Positions 1 through 7,048 of a DNA stretch of 7,927 nucleotides are shown one piece after another. The position numbers were made by a program, and so were the translations under genes. The DNA comes from Oscillospiraceae bacterium (GTDB lineage: Bacteria > Bacillota > Clostridia > Oscillospirales > Oscillospiraceae). Position 1 is the stretch's first letter; every line of letters begins with the position of its first letter. The notes under the pieces were generated by a model. It saw only the letters and a program-made list of their open reading frames with translations, ran no database searches and had not been told where the DNA came from. Location: contig JAGBGB010000266.1 of assembly GCA_017936205.1 (NCBI GenBank), forward strand, positions 1-7,927. The letters are read 5' to 3'.

Positions 1-146
1 AAATAGTTGATCCCGTGCTTCAGTGCAAAATCGATCATTTGAGCTGTATGCTCTCGATCAATTAAACCATCTGCAGTCTCAGGCAGCCGCATGGTTCCCA
101 AGCCCAATGCAGATAGCTTTTTTCCCTTAAATTCTTTATAGATCAT
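1..146 (-). CDS. Aldo/keto reductase, N-terminal 48 residues (cut by left window edge)
   Basis: Reading leftward from the ATG at 146-144, the frame stays open to the window edge and gives 48 residues. It begins MIYKEFKGKKLSALGLGTMR and ends in GINY. The LGLGTMRLP stretch (residues 14-22) is the first beta strand of the NADPH-dependent aldo/keto reductase barrel. The closing GINY is where family members continue as GINYFDTA, which carries the catalytic Asp; that Asp lies outside the window. Close clostridial relatives often carry a C-terminal ferredoxin-like 4Fe-4S domain, which cannot be checked here. The start is supported by an AAAGGAG ribosome binding site at 159-153, which overlaps the stop codon of the upstream dihydrouridine synthase gene (159-161). 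The 12-bp gap and shared strand suggest one transcript. Family assignment is firm; the substrate is unknown. Confidence 0.85.
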   Translation of the reverse strand, partial: MIYKEFKGKKLSALGLGTMRLPETADGLIDREHTAQMIDFALKHGINY

Positions 147-158
147 TAAATACTCCTT

Positions 159-1127
159 TCATGCTTCACAGCGAATAGATCTCTCGAGCCAAGATGGCTT
201 TACTTCCCGGAGGATTGGGAGCTGGGTTATCGCCTCTTCTGTAAGCCTACAGAAGCTGTCATAGTCTGTACATTTCCGTATTTTTTTTCCACAGGAATCG
301 CTACAGTCAAAGAGCGTGATTAGCATTGACCAGATCTCCTTCATACGAGCCATTGCATTTTGACGGCTGCCAAACATACAAATATAGGTGTCGAATAACT
401 CATGATGGAAGGCATGTAGAGTTTCTCGGTGGGTGCCGCCACATAAGAGACCGGGATCGGCGACCAGACCTCTGCCGATCATTACAGAAGAGATTTGCGG
501 GAATCTCTCTTGAATGAATTGAACATCCTTTTGTGTACAAATATCGCCATTATAGCATATTTTATGGGGAGAATTTTCTATAGCATAGGCAAATCGGTCG
601 AGATGGACTGAGCCTTTGTAGAATTCCGTCCTAACTCTGGGGTGGATGATCAGCTCCTTGATGGGGAATTGGTTCAATATCGTAAGTAGCTTAGGAAATT
701 CATTGGGAGCGTTTAGTCCAAGTCTGGTCTTAACGGAGATTTCCAAGGGACACTTGGTAAATATCTCTGATAAAAAGTTTTCAAGATGATCAGGAGAAGC
801 AAGCATTCCAGCACCTTTTCCCTTTGCTACAACCGTACCGGAAGGACAGCCGATATTTAAATTGACTTCCGAGTATCCACGATCTCCGCAACATTCCGCA
901 GCCCACAAAAAATCCGAAACCGATTTTGTTAAGACTTGTGGAATCGCTGTGTATGGAACGGAATCGGCAGGCGGAAGCTCTCGTTGATCCTTCTTTGTCA
1001 GGCAATGGTTCTGGGTAGGGGACAGGAAGGGCATATAATACTTATGGATTCCGCCAAAGTACTTATGATGCAGATTTCGATAAGTTAAACCTGTAATGCC
1101 TTCAAGGGGTGCAAAATAATAATTCAT
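159..1127 (-). CDS. tRNA-dihydrouridine synthase (Dus family, FMN-dependent)
   Basis: This 322-residue protein reduces a uridine in the tRNA D-loop to dihydrouridine using FMN and NADPH in the cytoplasm. The sequence shows the Dus landmarks in order: APLEGITG at residues 6-13 (FMN phosphate side of the barrel), NLNIGCPS at 89-96 with the catalytic Cys94, the GKGAGML loop at 103-109, KTRLG at 133-137, HPR at 162-164, NGD at 193-195 and IGRG at 217-220. The C-terminal part (about 235-322) is the helical tRNA-binding domain. Length is usual for the family. The ATG at 1127 follows an AGAGAGGAA ribosome binding site at about 1132-1140. An oddity is a cluster of cysteines in the helical domain (C275, C279, C286, C293). 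Which uridine it modifies cannot be told from the sequence, so no DusA/B/C symbol is given. Confidence 0.95.
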   Translation of the reverse strand: MNYYFAPLEGITGLTYRNLHHKYFGGIHKYYMPFLSPTQNHCLTKKDQRELPPADSVPYTAIPQVLTKSVSDFLWAAECCGDRGYSEVNLNIGCPSGTVVAKGKGAGMLASPDHLENFLSEIFTKCPLEISVKTRLGLNAPNEFPKLLTILNQFPIKELIIHPRVRTEFYKGSVHLDRFAYAIENSPHKICYNGDICTQKDVQFIQERFPQISSVMIGRGLVADPGLLCGGTHRETLHAFHHELFDTYICMFGSRQNAMARMKEIWSMLITLFDCSDSCGKKIRKCTDYDSFCRLTEEAITQLPILREVKPSWLERSIRCEA

Positions 1128-1150
1128 ATGATTCCTCTCTTTCTATCTAC

Positions 1151-1179
1151 AGTATACCGAGAAAGTATGAAAAAAACAA
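1151..1179 (-). promoter_or_regulatory. Sigma-A-type promoter for the dus-aldo/keto reductase pair
   Basis: Read on the minus strand, a -35 box TTGTTT (1179-1174) is followed by exactly 17 bp and a -10 box TATACT (1156-1151). Transcription would start near 1144, giving a leader of about 17 nt before the dus ATG at 1127. The spacer is AT-rich. This is assigned from consensus match and position only. Confidence 0.7.
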
Positions 1180-1218
1180 GTATCCTTTTTTGCACATAAA
1201 GAAAATTTAAATGCACTT

Positions 1219-1265
1219 CCTTGAAATATATTTAGTTACAGTATTTTTGCGTTGAAATTTTAAGG
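1219..1265. repeat. Imperfect inverted and direct repeats around the hut -35 box (possible operator)
   Basis: TTGAAAT occurs twice (1221-1227 and 1252-1258), 31 bp apart or about three helical turns; the second copy contains the hut -35 box. In addition, CCTTGAAAT (1219-1227) is an 8-of-9 inverted match to ATTTTAAGG (1257-1265), and AAATATATTT (1224-1233) is a perfect 10-bp palindrome. The region is AT-rich, so such matches arise easily by chance. A regulator binding here is inference only. Confidence 0.25.
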
Positions 1266-1280
1266 ATTATCGTATATAAT
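1252..1280 (+). promoter_or_regulatory. Sigma-A-type promoter of the hut operon
   Basis: A -35 box TTGAAA (1252-1257), a 17-bp spacer and a perfect TATAAT -10 box (1275-1280) stand upstream of hutH. Transcription should start near 1287, leaving a leader of only about 28 nt that holds the AAAGGAGG ribosome binding site (1301-1308) and little else. There is no space for a riboswitch or leader attenuator before hutH. Any regulation at this point would be by a DNA-binding protein. Confidence 0.8.
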
Positions 1281-1314
1281 GACTCTTGAGATACAGAGAT
1301 AAAGGAGGCTTGAC

Positions 1315-2841
1315 ATGAAGTCAGTCGTGATTACCGGACATGGTTTGACCCTTGAGGAGCTTGTTTCCGTAAGTCGAAATAAGGCTCCTGTTGAATTGTC
1401 TCAAGAAGCCAGAAGGAATATTTTATCTTCTCGTAGTGTTGTTGATCGTTTGGTTGAAGATGAAGCAGTCGTTTATGGGATTACCACCGGATTCGGGAAG
1501 TTCAGTGATGTTTCTATTTCTGCTGATGAATGTAAGCTTTTGCAGAAGAATTTGATTTTGACTCACGCAGTTGGCGCAGGTGATCCTTTCCCCACAGAGG
1601 TAGTTCGTGGAATGATGCTTCTGCGTGTGAATAATTTGGCGAAGGGCTTCTCGGGAGTATGCCTTTCTACAGTAGAAACTCTGATCAGCATGCTCAACAA
1701 AGGTGTCACGCCGATTGTTCCCCAGAAGGGATCCCTTGGTGCCAGTGGCGATCTGGCGCCACTGTCCCATATGGTTCTTCCTATGCTTGGTTTAGGGGAA
1801 GCTGAATACAAGGGCAAGCGACTCTCTGGTGGAGAAGCAATGAAGCTTGCCGAGATCGACACTGTTGAGTTAGTAGCCAAGGAAGGTCTCGCTCTTATTA
1901 ATGGTACCCAAGCTATGACTGCAGTAGGTGCGTTAGCGCTATACGATGCGTTCCGTTGTATGAAGATTGCAGACATTGCTGCGGCCCTAAGCTTCGAGGC
2001 GAATAGAGGCATTGAGGATGCATTGGATCCAAGAGTTCACGCACTTCGACTGCATACAGGACAAGGTGTTACCGCAGCAAATCTTCGTAGATTGCTCCAC
2101 CAAAGTCGGAATGTGACCCAACAGGGGGAAATTCGAGTTCAGGATAGCTACAGCCTTCGATGTGTCCCTCAGGTACACGGCGCAAGTAGAGATGCTCTGA
2201 ATTATATTAAATCAAAAGTAGAGATCGAAATGAACTCTGTTACAGATAACCCCATCGTTTTCGAGGATACATCTGAGGCTATTTCTGCAGGTAATTTCCA
2301 TGGGCAGCCTGTTGCTCTTGCTTTTGATTTTATGTGCATTGCACTGTCTGAGCTTGCAAATATTTCTGAGCGTAGATTAGAAAGACTGGTAAATCCCAAT
2401 TTAGGTGGTTTTCCTGCGTTCTTGGTAAAAAAGGGCGGATTGAATTCCGGATTCATGATCGTTCAGTATTCTGCTGCTGCCTTAGTGTCAGAGAACAAGG
2501 TTCTATCTCATCCGGCCAGCGTTGATAGCATTCCGTCTTCAGCAGGTCAGGAAGACCATGTGAGTATGGGCACAATCGCTGCTCGCAAGGCTTCTGAGAT
2601 CCAGAAGAATGTTCGTCGTGTCCTTGCAATGGAAATCATGTGTGCCTGTCAGGCAATTGATCTGATGCACGGTAGTAAAAAGCTTGGAAAAGGAACCTTG
2701 CCTGCTTATTCTGCAATTCGTTCTGTTTGCAAGCCTCTGTACGAGGATCGTCCCCTTTATGAGGATATTAACCGCTGCGAAGAGGTTCTGAATACGTTGC
2801 TGACAAATGTGGAATCTGCAGTAGGTCGTATTGAGGTGTAA
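1315..2841 (+). CDS. hutH: Histidine ammonia-lyase (histidase)
   Basis: This 508-residue enzyme removes ammonia from L-histidine to give trans-urocanate, the first step of histidine catabolism; it is a cytoplasmic homotetramer in characterised relatives. The MIO cofactor-forming triad Ala143-Ser144-Gly145 lies in GSLGASGDLAPL. Other active-site positions known from the Pseudomonas putida enzyme are all present, shifted by at most one residue: Tyr54 in YGITTGFG, His84, Asn196 in INGTQ, Tyr279 and Arg282 in QDSYSLRC, Phe328 in GNFHG and Glu413 in SAGQEDHVSMG. Length is normal. The ATG at 1315 sits 6 nt after an ideal AAAGGAGG. It is the first gene of the hut operon and is separated from hutU by 69 bp containing a strong intrinsic terminator, so it is probably made in excess over the downstream enzymes. 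The related phenylalanine/tyrosine ammonia-lyases are less likely given the hut neighbours. Confidence 0.98.
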   Translation: MKSVVITGHGLTLEELVSVSRNKAPVELSQEARRNILSSRSVVDRLVEDEAVVYGITTGFGKFSDVSISADECKLLQKNLILTHAVGAGDPFPTEVVRGMMLLRVNNLAKGFSGVCLSTVETLISMLNKGVTPIVPQKGSLGASGDLAPLSHMVLPMLGLGEAEYKGKRLSGGEAMKLAEIDTVELVAKEGLALINGTQAMTAVGALALYDAFRCMKIADIAAALSFEANRGIEDALDPRVHALRLHTGQGVTAANLRRLLHQSRNVTQQGEIRVQDSYSLRCVPQVHGASRDALNYIKSKVEIEMNSVTDNPIVFEDTSEAISAGNFHGQPVALAFDFMCIALSELANISERRLERLVNPNLGGFPAFLVKKGGLNSGFMIVQYSAAALVSENKVLSHPASVDSIPSSAGQEDHVSMGTIAARKASEIQKNVRRVLAMEIMCACQAIDLMHGSKKLGKGTLPAYSAIRSVCKPLYEDRPLYEDINRCEEVLNTLLTNVESAVGRIEV

Positions 2842-2870
2842 TTGAGTTATAATCTCATTTTTACGAATAG

Positions 2871-2895
2871 AAGCCCCGCAACGCGGGGCTTTTTT
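2871..2895 (+). terminator. Strong intrinsic terminator between hutH and hutU
   Basis: AAGCCCCGC (2871-2879) pairs perfectly with GCGGGGCTT (2883-2891) across a three-base AAC loop, and a run of six T residues (2890-2895) follows. The 9-bp stem has seven G-C pairs, so this is a textbook Rho-independent terminator. It begins 29 bp after the hutH stop codon, clear of a terminating ribosome, and ends 3 bp before the hutU ribosome binding site. A weaker candidate hairpin lies just upstream: TGAG (2843-2846) and CTCA (2854-2857) with five T residues after it. An obvious competing antiterminator was not found by eye. Confidence 0.9.
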
Positions 2896-2898
2896 AAC

Positions 2899-2904
2899 AG
2901 GAGG
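2899..2904 (+). promoter_or_regulatory. Ribosome binding site that fixes the hutU start
   Basis: A perfect AGGAGG lies 6 nt before the ATG at 2911. It decides in favour of this start over an in-frame TTG at 2842, which would add 23 residues encoded by the terminator region. It begins directly after the terminator T-run. Confidence 0.9.
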
Positions 2905-2910
2905 TATTCT

Positions 2911-4905
2911 ATGAATTTGAATCAAAACCAATTTATGCTGGATCAAACTCTTCCACAATATCCCGCTTTTGTTCCGGGCATCCGTCGAGCTCCACGGAGA
3001 GAATCCACCTTGTCTAAAGGGGATCAAGAAACAGCGATTGCAAATGCGCTGCGCTATATTCCCAAGGAGCACCATAAGGAAATGGCTGTGGAATTCGCTA
3101 AGGAATTAGAGGAGCATGGTAGAATTTACGGATACCGCTTCCGTCCGGAGGGGCGAATCTATGGTAAGCCTATTGATGAATATAAGGGTAATTGCGTGGA
3201 AGGGAAGGCCTTCCAGGTCATGATCGATAATAATTTAGACTTTGATGTAGCTTTGTATCCTTATGAGCTCGTAACTTATGGAGAAACAGGCCAGGTTTGC
3301 CAGAACTGGATGCAGTATCGACTGTTAAAGAAGTATTTGGAAGCCCTTACACAGGATCAAACCTTAGTCGTAATGTCCGGGCATCCTCTCGGATTATTCC
3401 GTTCCCATCGTTTTGCCCCTCGTGTCATTATTACAAATGGTTTGATGATAGGGGAGTTTGACAATTTACAGAGCTTCAACCGTGCCGCTGCTATGGGTGT
3501 AGCGAATTACGGACAGATGACCGCCGGTGGTTGGATGTACATTGGACCTCAGGGGATCGTACATGGTACATTTAATACACTCCTGAATGCAGGCAGACTG
3601 GTTCTTGGATTAGGGAAGGACGCAGATCTGGCAGGGAAGCTGTACGTGACCTCCGGCTTAGGCGGTATGAGCGGCGCCCAAGGAAAAGCTGCGGAAATTG
3701 CCGGTGCTGTTGCACTGATTGCAGAAGTAGATGCTTCCCGCATTCAGACAAGATATGAACAGGGCTGGGTCAGTAAGGTTACCGACAATCTTGAAGAGGC
3801 CCTAACTCTGGCGATGGAAAAGCAGGAAAGAAAGGAAGCCTGTGCCATTGCTTATTGCGGAAATGTTGTTGATCTGTTAGAGTATCTCTATGAGAAAAAT
3901 GTGCATATTGATCTACTGTCCGACCAAACTTCTTGTCATGTTCCTTATGACGGAGGCTATTGTCCTCAGGGACTTAGCTTTGAGGAACGAACCAGATTGC
4001 TGGCAGAGGATCGTGAGTCATTCCGTGGATTAGTAGACCGCTCTCTGAAGCACCATTATGAGATGATCTGTAAATTCCATAATCGCGGAACGTATTTCTT
4101 TGACTATGGAAATAGCTTCTTGAAGGCCGTGTATGATGCCGGTGTTACAGAAGTGTGCAAGAACGGACAGAATGATCTTGATGGCTTTGTATTCCCCTCT
4201 TATGTAGAGGATATCCTTGGTCCTCAGCTCTTCGACTATGGCTACGGACCTTTCCGTTGGTGCTGCCTGTCAGGCAAGCCCGAGGATTTGGATAAAACAG
4301 ATGCTGCCGCTATGGAATGCATTGATCCAAACCGCAGATATCAGGACAGAGATAATTATGTTTGGGTTCGGGATGCTAAGAAGAATAAGCTTGTTGTGGG
4401 TACCCAGTGCAGAATTCTTTACCAGGATGCTTTAGGACGCATGAACATCGCCCTGAGATTTAACGAAATGGTTCGCAATGGAGAAGTTGGACCGATCATG
4501 CTGGGAAGAGACCACCATGATACCGGCGGCACAGATTCTCCCTTCCGTGAGACTTCTAACATTAAGGATGGGTCCAATATTATGGCTGACATGGCGGTCC
4601 AGTGCTATGCCGGTAATTGTGCCCGTGGTATGAGTTTGGTAGCTCTCCACAATGGTGGCGGTGTAGGCATTGGTAAATCTGTAAATGGCGGCTTTGGTAT
4701 GGTGCTTGACGGATCTGAACGGGTAGACACCATCTTACGCATGGCTATGCCTTGGGACACCATGGTCGGTGTCTCTCGCAGAGCCTGGGCAAGGAATGAA
4801 AATGCTCTGGAAGCAGCAGCAATGTATAACGATACTTATAAAGAAAGTGATCATATTACCCTTCCTGAAATTGCTGACAGAGATATGATTCGCAGCATAC
4901 TGTAA
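2911..4905 (+). CDS. hutU: Urocanate hydratase (urocanase), long form
   Basis: From the ATG at 2911 the protein has 664 residues, matching the long urocanase class (human UROC1 is about 676) rather than the roughly 557-residue Pseudomonas/Bacillus form. It adds water to urocanate to give 4-imidazolone-5-propanoate, using tightly bound NAD+ as an electrophile. Visible landmarks are SGHPLG at 156-161, TAGGWMYIGPQGIVHGT at 204-220, the NAD-binding GLGGMSGAQG at 249-258, YGPFRWCCLSG at 445-455, ALRFNEMVRNGEVGPIMLGRDHHDTGGTDSPFRET spanning 514-548, and ALHNGGGVGIG at 578-588. The signature FQGLPARICW of the short form, which carries Cys410 in P. putida, aligns with VVGTQCRILY (495-504): Leu503 replaces that Cys, and a Cys appears at 500. 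The gene lies downstream of a terminator, and hutI follows after 13 bp. Function is not in doubt. Confidence 0.97.
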   Translation: MNLNQNQFMLDQTLPQYPAFVPGIRRAPRRESTLSKGDQETAIANALRYIPKEHHKEMAVEFAKELEEHGRIYGYRFRPEGRIYGKPIDEYKGNCVEGKAFQVMIDNNLDFDVALYPYELVTYGETGQVCQNWMQYRLLKKYLEALTQDQTLVVMSGHPLGLFRSHRFAPRVIITNGLMIGEFDNLQSFNRAAAMGVANYGQMTAGGWMYIGPQGIVHGTFNTLLNAGRLVLGLGKDADLAGKLYVTSGLGGMSGAQGKAAEIAGAVALIAEVDASRIQTRYEQGWVSKVTDNLEEALTLAMEKQERKEACAIAYCGNVVDLLEYLYEKNVHIDLLSDQTSCHVPYDGGYCPQGLSFEERTRLLAEDRESFRGLVDRSLKHHYEMICKFHNRGTYFFDYGNSFLKAVYDAGVTEVCKNGQNDLDGFVFPSYVEDILGPQLFDYGYGPFRWCCLSGKPEDLDKTDAAAMECIDPNRRYQDRDNYVWVRDAKKNKLVVGTQCRILYQDALGRMNIALRFNEMVRNGEVGPIMLGRDHHDTGGTDSPFRETSNIKDGSNIMADMAVQCYAGNCARGMSLVALHNGGGVGIGKSVNGGFGMVLDGSERVDTILRMAMPWDTMVGVSRRAWARNENALEAAAMYNDTYKESDHITLPEIADRDMIRSIL

Positions 4906-4918
4906 AATTGGAGTTTAT

Positions 4919-6154
4919 ATGAAAACGATCATTAAGAATATCGGTGTTTTAGCCACACCCATAGGAAAGAAGGCGAAATCCGGTAAGGACCAGGGTGATG
5001 TTCTGATTCTGAAGGATGCATATATTTTACTTGAGAATGAAACGATCTCCAAAATCGGAAGTGGAAAGCCTGTGGAAGATCTATCAGATTATGAGGTTAT
5101 TGATGCCAAGGGGCGATTGGTTACGCCCGGACTGATTGATTCTCACACGCATCTTGTTTTTGGTGGCTGGAGGGAGCATGAACTTGCATTAAAGCGCAGG
5201 GGAGTACCTTATTTAGAAATTCTGGCTCAAGGTGGCGGAATCCTTTCAACTGTAAGAAAAACACGTGCAGCAACAGAAAATGAGCTTGTTCAGAAGGCCG
5301 AGGACGCCTTGAAGGAGATGTTATCTCTTGGTGTCACTACCTGCGAAGCAAAGAGTGGGTACGGACTGGATCGTGAAACAGAGCTAAAGCAGCTCCGAGT
5401 TATCAGACGTTTAAATGAAGGCCAACCTGTTGAATTGATTCCGACTTACTTAGGAGCACATGCCGTCCCGGAGGAGTATCGTGAGGATAGGGAAGCATAT
5501 CTTAGGTTGATGGAGGAGCTTATCCCGGTGATTGCCGGGGAAAAGCTTGCAGAATTCTGTGATGTATTCTGTGAAACGGGTGTATTTACTGCTAACGAAG
5601 CCCAAAGGATCCTTGCTGCGGCTCAGAAATGCGGTCTTAAAGCAAAGATGCATGCTGATGAAATTGATGCCATTGGCGGCACAGAGGCTGCTGCAGCCTT
5701 GGGGGCAGTTTCAGTTGAGCACTTAATTGCAGCTACCGACCATGGCATTGCTGAATTGGCTAAGAGTGGAACGGTAGCGGTTCTTCTTCCTGCCACTTCC
5801 TTTTACCTGAATAAGCCCTACGCTCGAGCAAGAGATATGGTTTCTGCCAATGTTCCTGTAGCATTCGCTTCAGACTTTAACCCCGGATCCTGTCCCAGCT
5901 TAAACCTGCAGTTTGTTATGAATTTAGGCTGTTGGAAGTCGGGTTTAAGCCCGGAAGAAGTGCTTACCGCTGTCACCTTAAATGCAGCCGCAGCTTGCTG
6001 CAGAGCTGATATGATCGGAACGATCGAAGTAGGGAAGCAGGCAGATTTAGTAATTTGGAATGCTGCAAATTTAGAGTACATTTTTTACAGATTCGGGGAG
6101 AATCTTGTCCATAGCGTAATGAAAAAAGGAAAAATCCTATATACGAAAGGATGA
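4919..6154 (+). CDS. hutI: Imidazolonepropionase
   Basis: This 411-residue amidohydrolase opens the ring of 4-imidazolone-5-propanoate to give N-formimino-L-glutamate, the third step of histidine breakdown. It has the amidohydrolase barrel with a single metal site: His76 and His78 in DSHTH, His245 in KMHADE and Asp319 in ASDFNPGS. Residues that contact substrate or act in catalysis in the Bacillus subtilis enzyme are also present: Arg85, Tyr148 in SGYGL, His181 in GAH, Glu248 and His268 in VEHL. The N-terminal 60 and C-terminal 45 residues form the small beta domain usual in this family. Length is typical. Translation starts at ATG 4919 after GGAG (4910-4913), 13 bp beyond hutU, so the two are co-transcribed. 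Confidence 0.98.
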   Translation: MKTIIKNIGVLATPIGKKAKSGKDQGDVLILKDAYILLENETISKIGSGKPVEDLSDYEVIDAKGRLVTPGLIDSHTHLVFGGWREHELALKRRGVPYLEILAQGGGILSTVRKTRAATENELVQKAEDALKEMLSLGVTTCEAKSGYGLDRETELKQLRVIRRLNEGQPVELIPTYLGAHAVPEEYREDREAYLRLMEELIPVIAGEKLAEFCDVFCETGVFTANEAQRILAAAQKCGLKAKMHADEIDAIGGTEAAAALGAVSVEHLIAATDHGIAELAKSGTVAVLLPATSFYLNKPYARARDMVSANVPVAFASDFNPGSCPSLNLQFVMNLGCWKSGLSPEEVLTAVTLNAAAACCRADMIGTIEVGKQADLVIWNAANLEYIFYRFGENLVHSVMKKGKILYTKG

Positions 6155-6160
6155 TCAACT

Positions 6161-7048
6161 ATGAATCAAATCATTGAATGTGTACCAAATTTTAGTGAAG
6201 GCAGAGATTTAAGCATTATTGAACAGCTTTGTGATTGCTTTAGAGGGAAGGAAGGAGTTAAGCTTCTGGATTATACCCATGATTCTGATCATAATCGCTG
6301 TGTTCTGACCATTATCGGTGAGCCTGAACCTCTCCGAGATTGCGTTGTTGAGTCTGTAGGTAGGGCACAGGCTCTCATTGATCTTACAAAACACCGAGGG
6401 CAGCATCCCCGTATGGGCTGTGTAGATGTGATCCCTTTTATCCCCATTCGTAATGCAAGCGTAGAGGATGCAGATCGCATCGCAAAAGAAGCTGCTCAAA
6501 TGGCATATGAGAAGTATGGGCAGCCATTCTTCCTTTATGAGCAATCCGCATCAGCTCCTCACAGAGAGAATCTTGCAGAGGTACGGAAAGGGCAGTTTGA
6601 AGGTATGGCTGAAAAAATGACTGACCCCAAATGGACTCCGGACTACGGAACAACCATCCATCCCACCGGTGGCATCACGGCAATTGGTGCTCGCATGCCC
6701 CTGATTGCATATAATATTAATCTGGATACGCCCAATGTGGAAGTTGCATCAGCCATTGCAAAAAATATCCGCTATATTAGCGGTGGATTCCGCTATTGCA
6801 AGGCGATGGGAGTTCGACTGGAAGATCGAAACATTGCACAGGTTTCCATGAATCTCACGGATTTCTCTAAAACATCCGTTTATCGAGTCTTTGAAACTGT
6901 TAAAATGGAAGCAAAACGATATGGTGTAAATGTATTAGGAAGTGAAATCTGCGGTTTGGTTCCGCAGCAGGCACTGTTGGATTGTGCTGCATACTATCTG
7001 CAGTTAGAGAATTTTGACGGAACACAGGTATTGGAGAACAGACTGTAA
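6161..7048 (+). CDS. ftcD: Glutamate formimidoyltransferase (stand-alone)
   Basis: This 295-residue cytoplasmic enzyme transfers the formimino group of N-formimino-L-glutamate to tetrahydrofolate, releasing glutamate and 5-formimino-THF. The start ECVPNFSEGR (6-15) is the family signature. His82 in GQHPRMG corresponds to the catalytic His82 of the porcine bifunctional enzyme. HPTGGITAIGARMPLIAYN (167-185) marks the link between the N- and C-terminal subdomains. Length fits the single-function bacterial form; in mammals this domain is fused to the cyclodeaminase encoded next door. The ATG at 6161 is preceded by AAAGGA (6146-6151), which lies over the hutI stop codon region, leaving 6 bp between genes. 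Its presence, and the absence of hutG, shows that this pathway saves the C1 unit on folate rather than losing it as formamide. Confidence 0.97.
   Translation: MNQIIECVPNFSEGRDLSIIEQLCDCFRGKEGVKLLDYTHDSDHNRCVLTIIGEPEPLRDCVVESVGRAQALIDLTKHRGQHPRMGCVDVIPFIPIRNASVEDADRIAKEAAQMAYEKYGQPFFLYEQSASAPHRENLAEVRKGQFEGMAEKMTDPKWTPDYGTTIHPTGGITAIGARMPLIAYNINLDTPNVEVASAIAKNIRYISGGFRYCKAMGVRLEDRNIAQVSMNLTDFSKTSVYRVFETVKMEAKRYGVNVLGSEICGLVPQQALLDCAAYYLQLENFDGTQVLENRL

Noticed and set aside
1195..1215. A CodY-type box around GAAAATTT upstream of hutH
   Set aside because: Only the right half matches the CodY consensus; the left half matches about three of eight positions, which is no better than chance in AT-rich DNA.
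1281..1314. A riboswitch or leader attenuator ahead of hutH
   Set aside because: The inferred leader is about 28 nt and is mostly ribosome binding site, so there is no room for an aptamer or hairpin.
2848..2853. A perfect TATAAT between hutH and the terminator as a separate hutU promoter
   Set aside because: No -35 box with more than two matches lies 15-20 bp upstream and there is no TG extension. Transcripts from it would also have to pass the terminator.
2842..2910. A longer HutU (687 residues) starting at TTG 2842
   Set aside because: The added 23 residues are encoded by the terminator hairpin and look unrelated to urocanase, while the ATG at 2911 has a perfect AGGAGG at ideal spacing. 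Kept only as a possible regulatory leader.
2539..3075. A 178-codon open frame on the minus strand across the hutH-hutU junction
   Set aside because: It is antisense to two certain genes and to the terminator, has no recognisable domain and no convincing ribosome binding site; it is a shadow of coding sequence. Other antisense frames opposite hutH, hutU, hutI, ftcD and fchA were set aside for the same reason.
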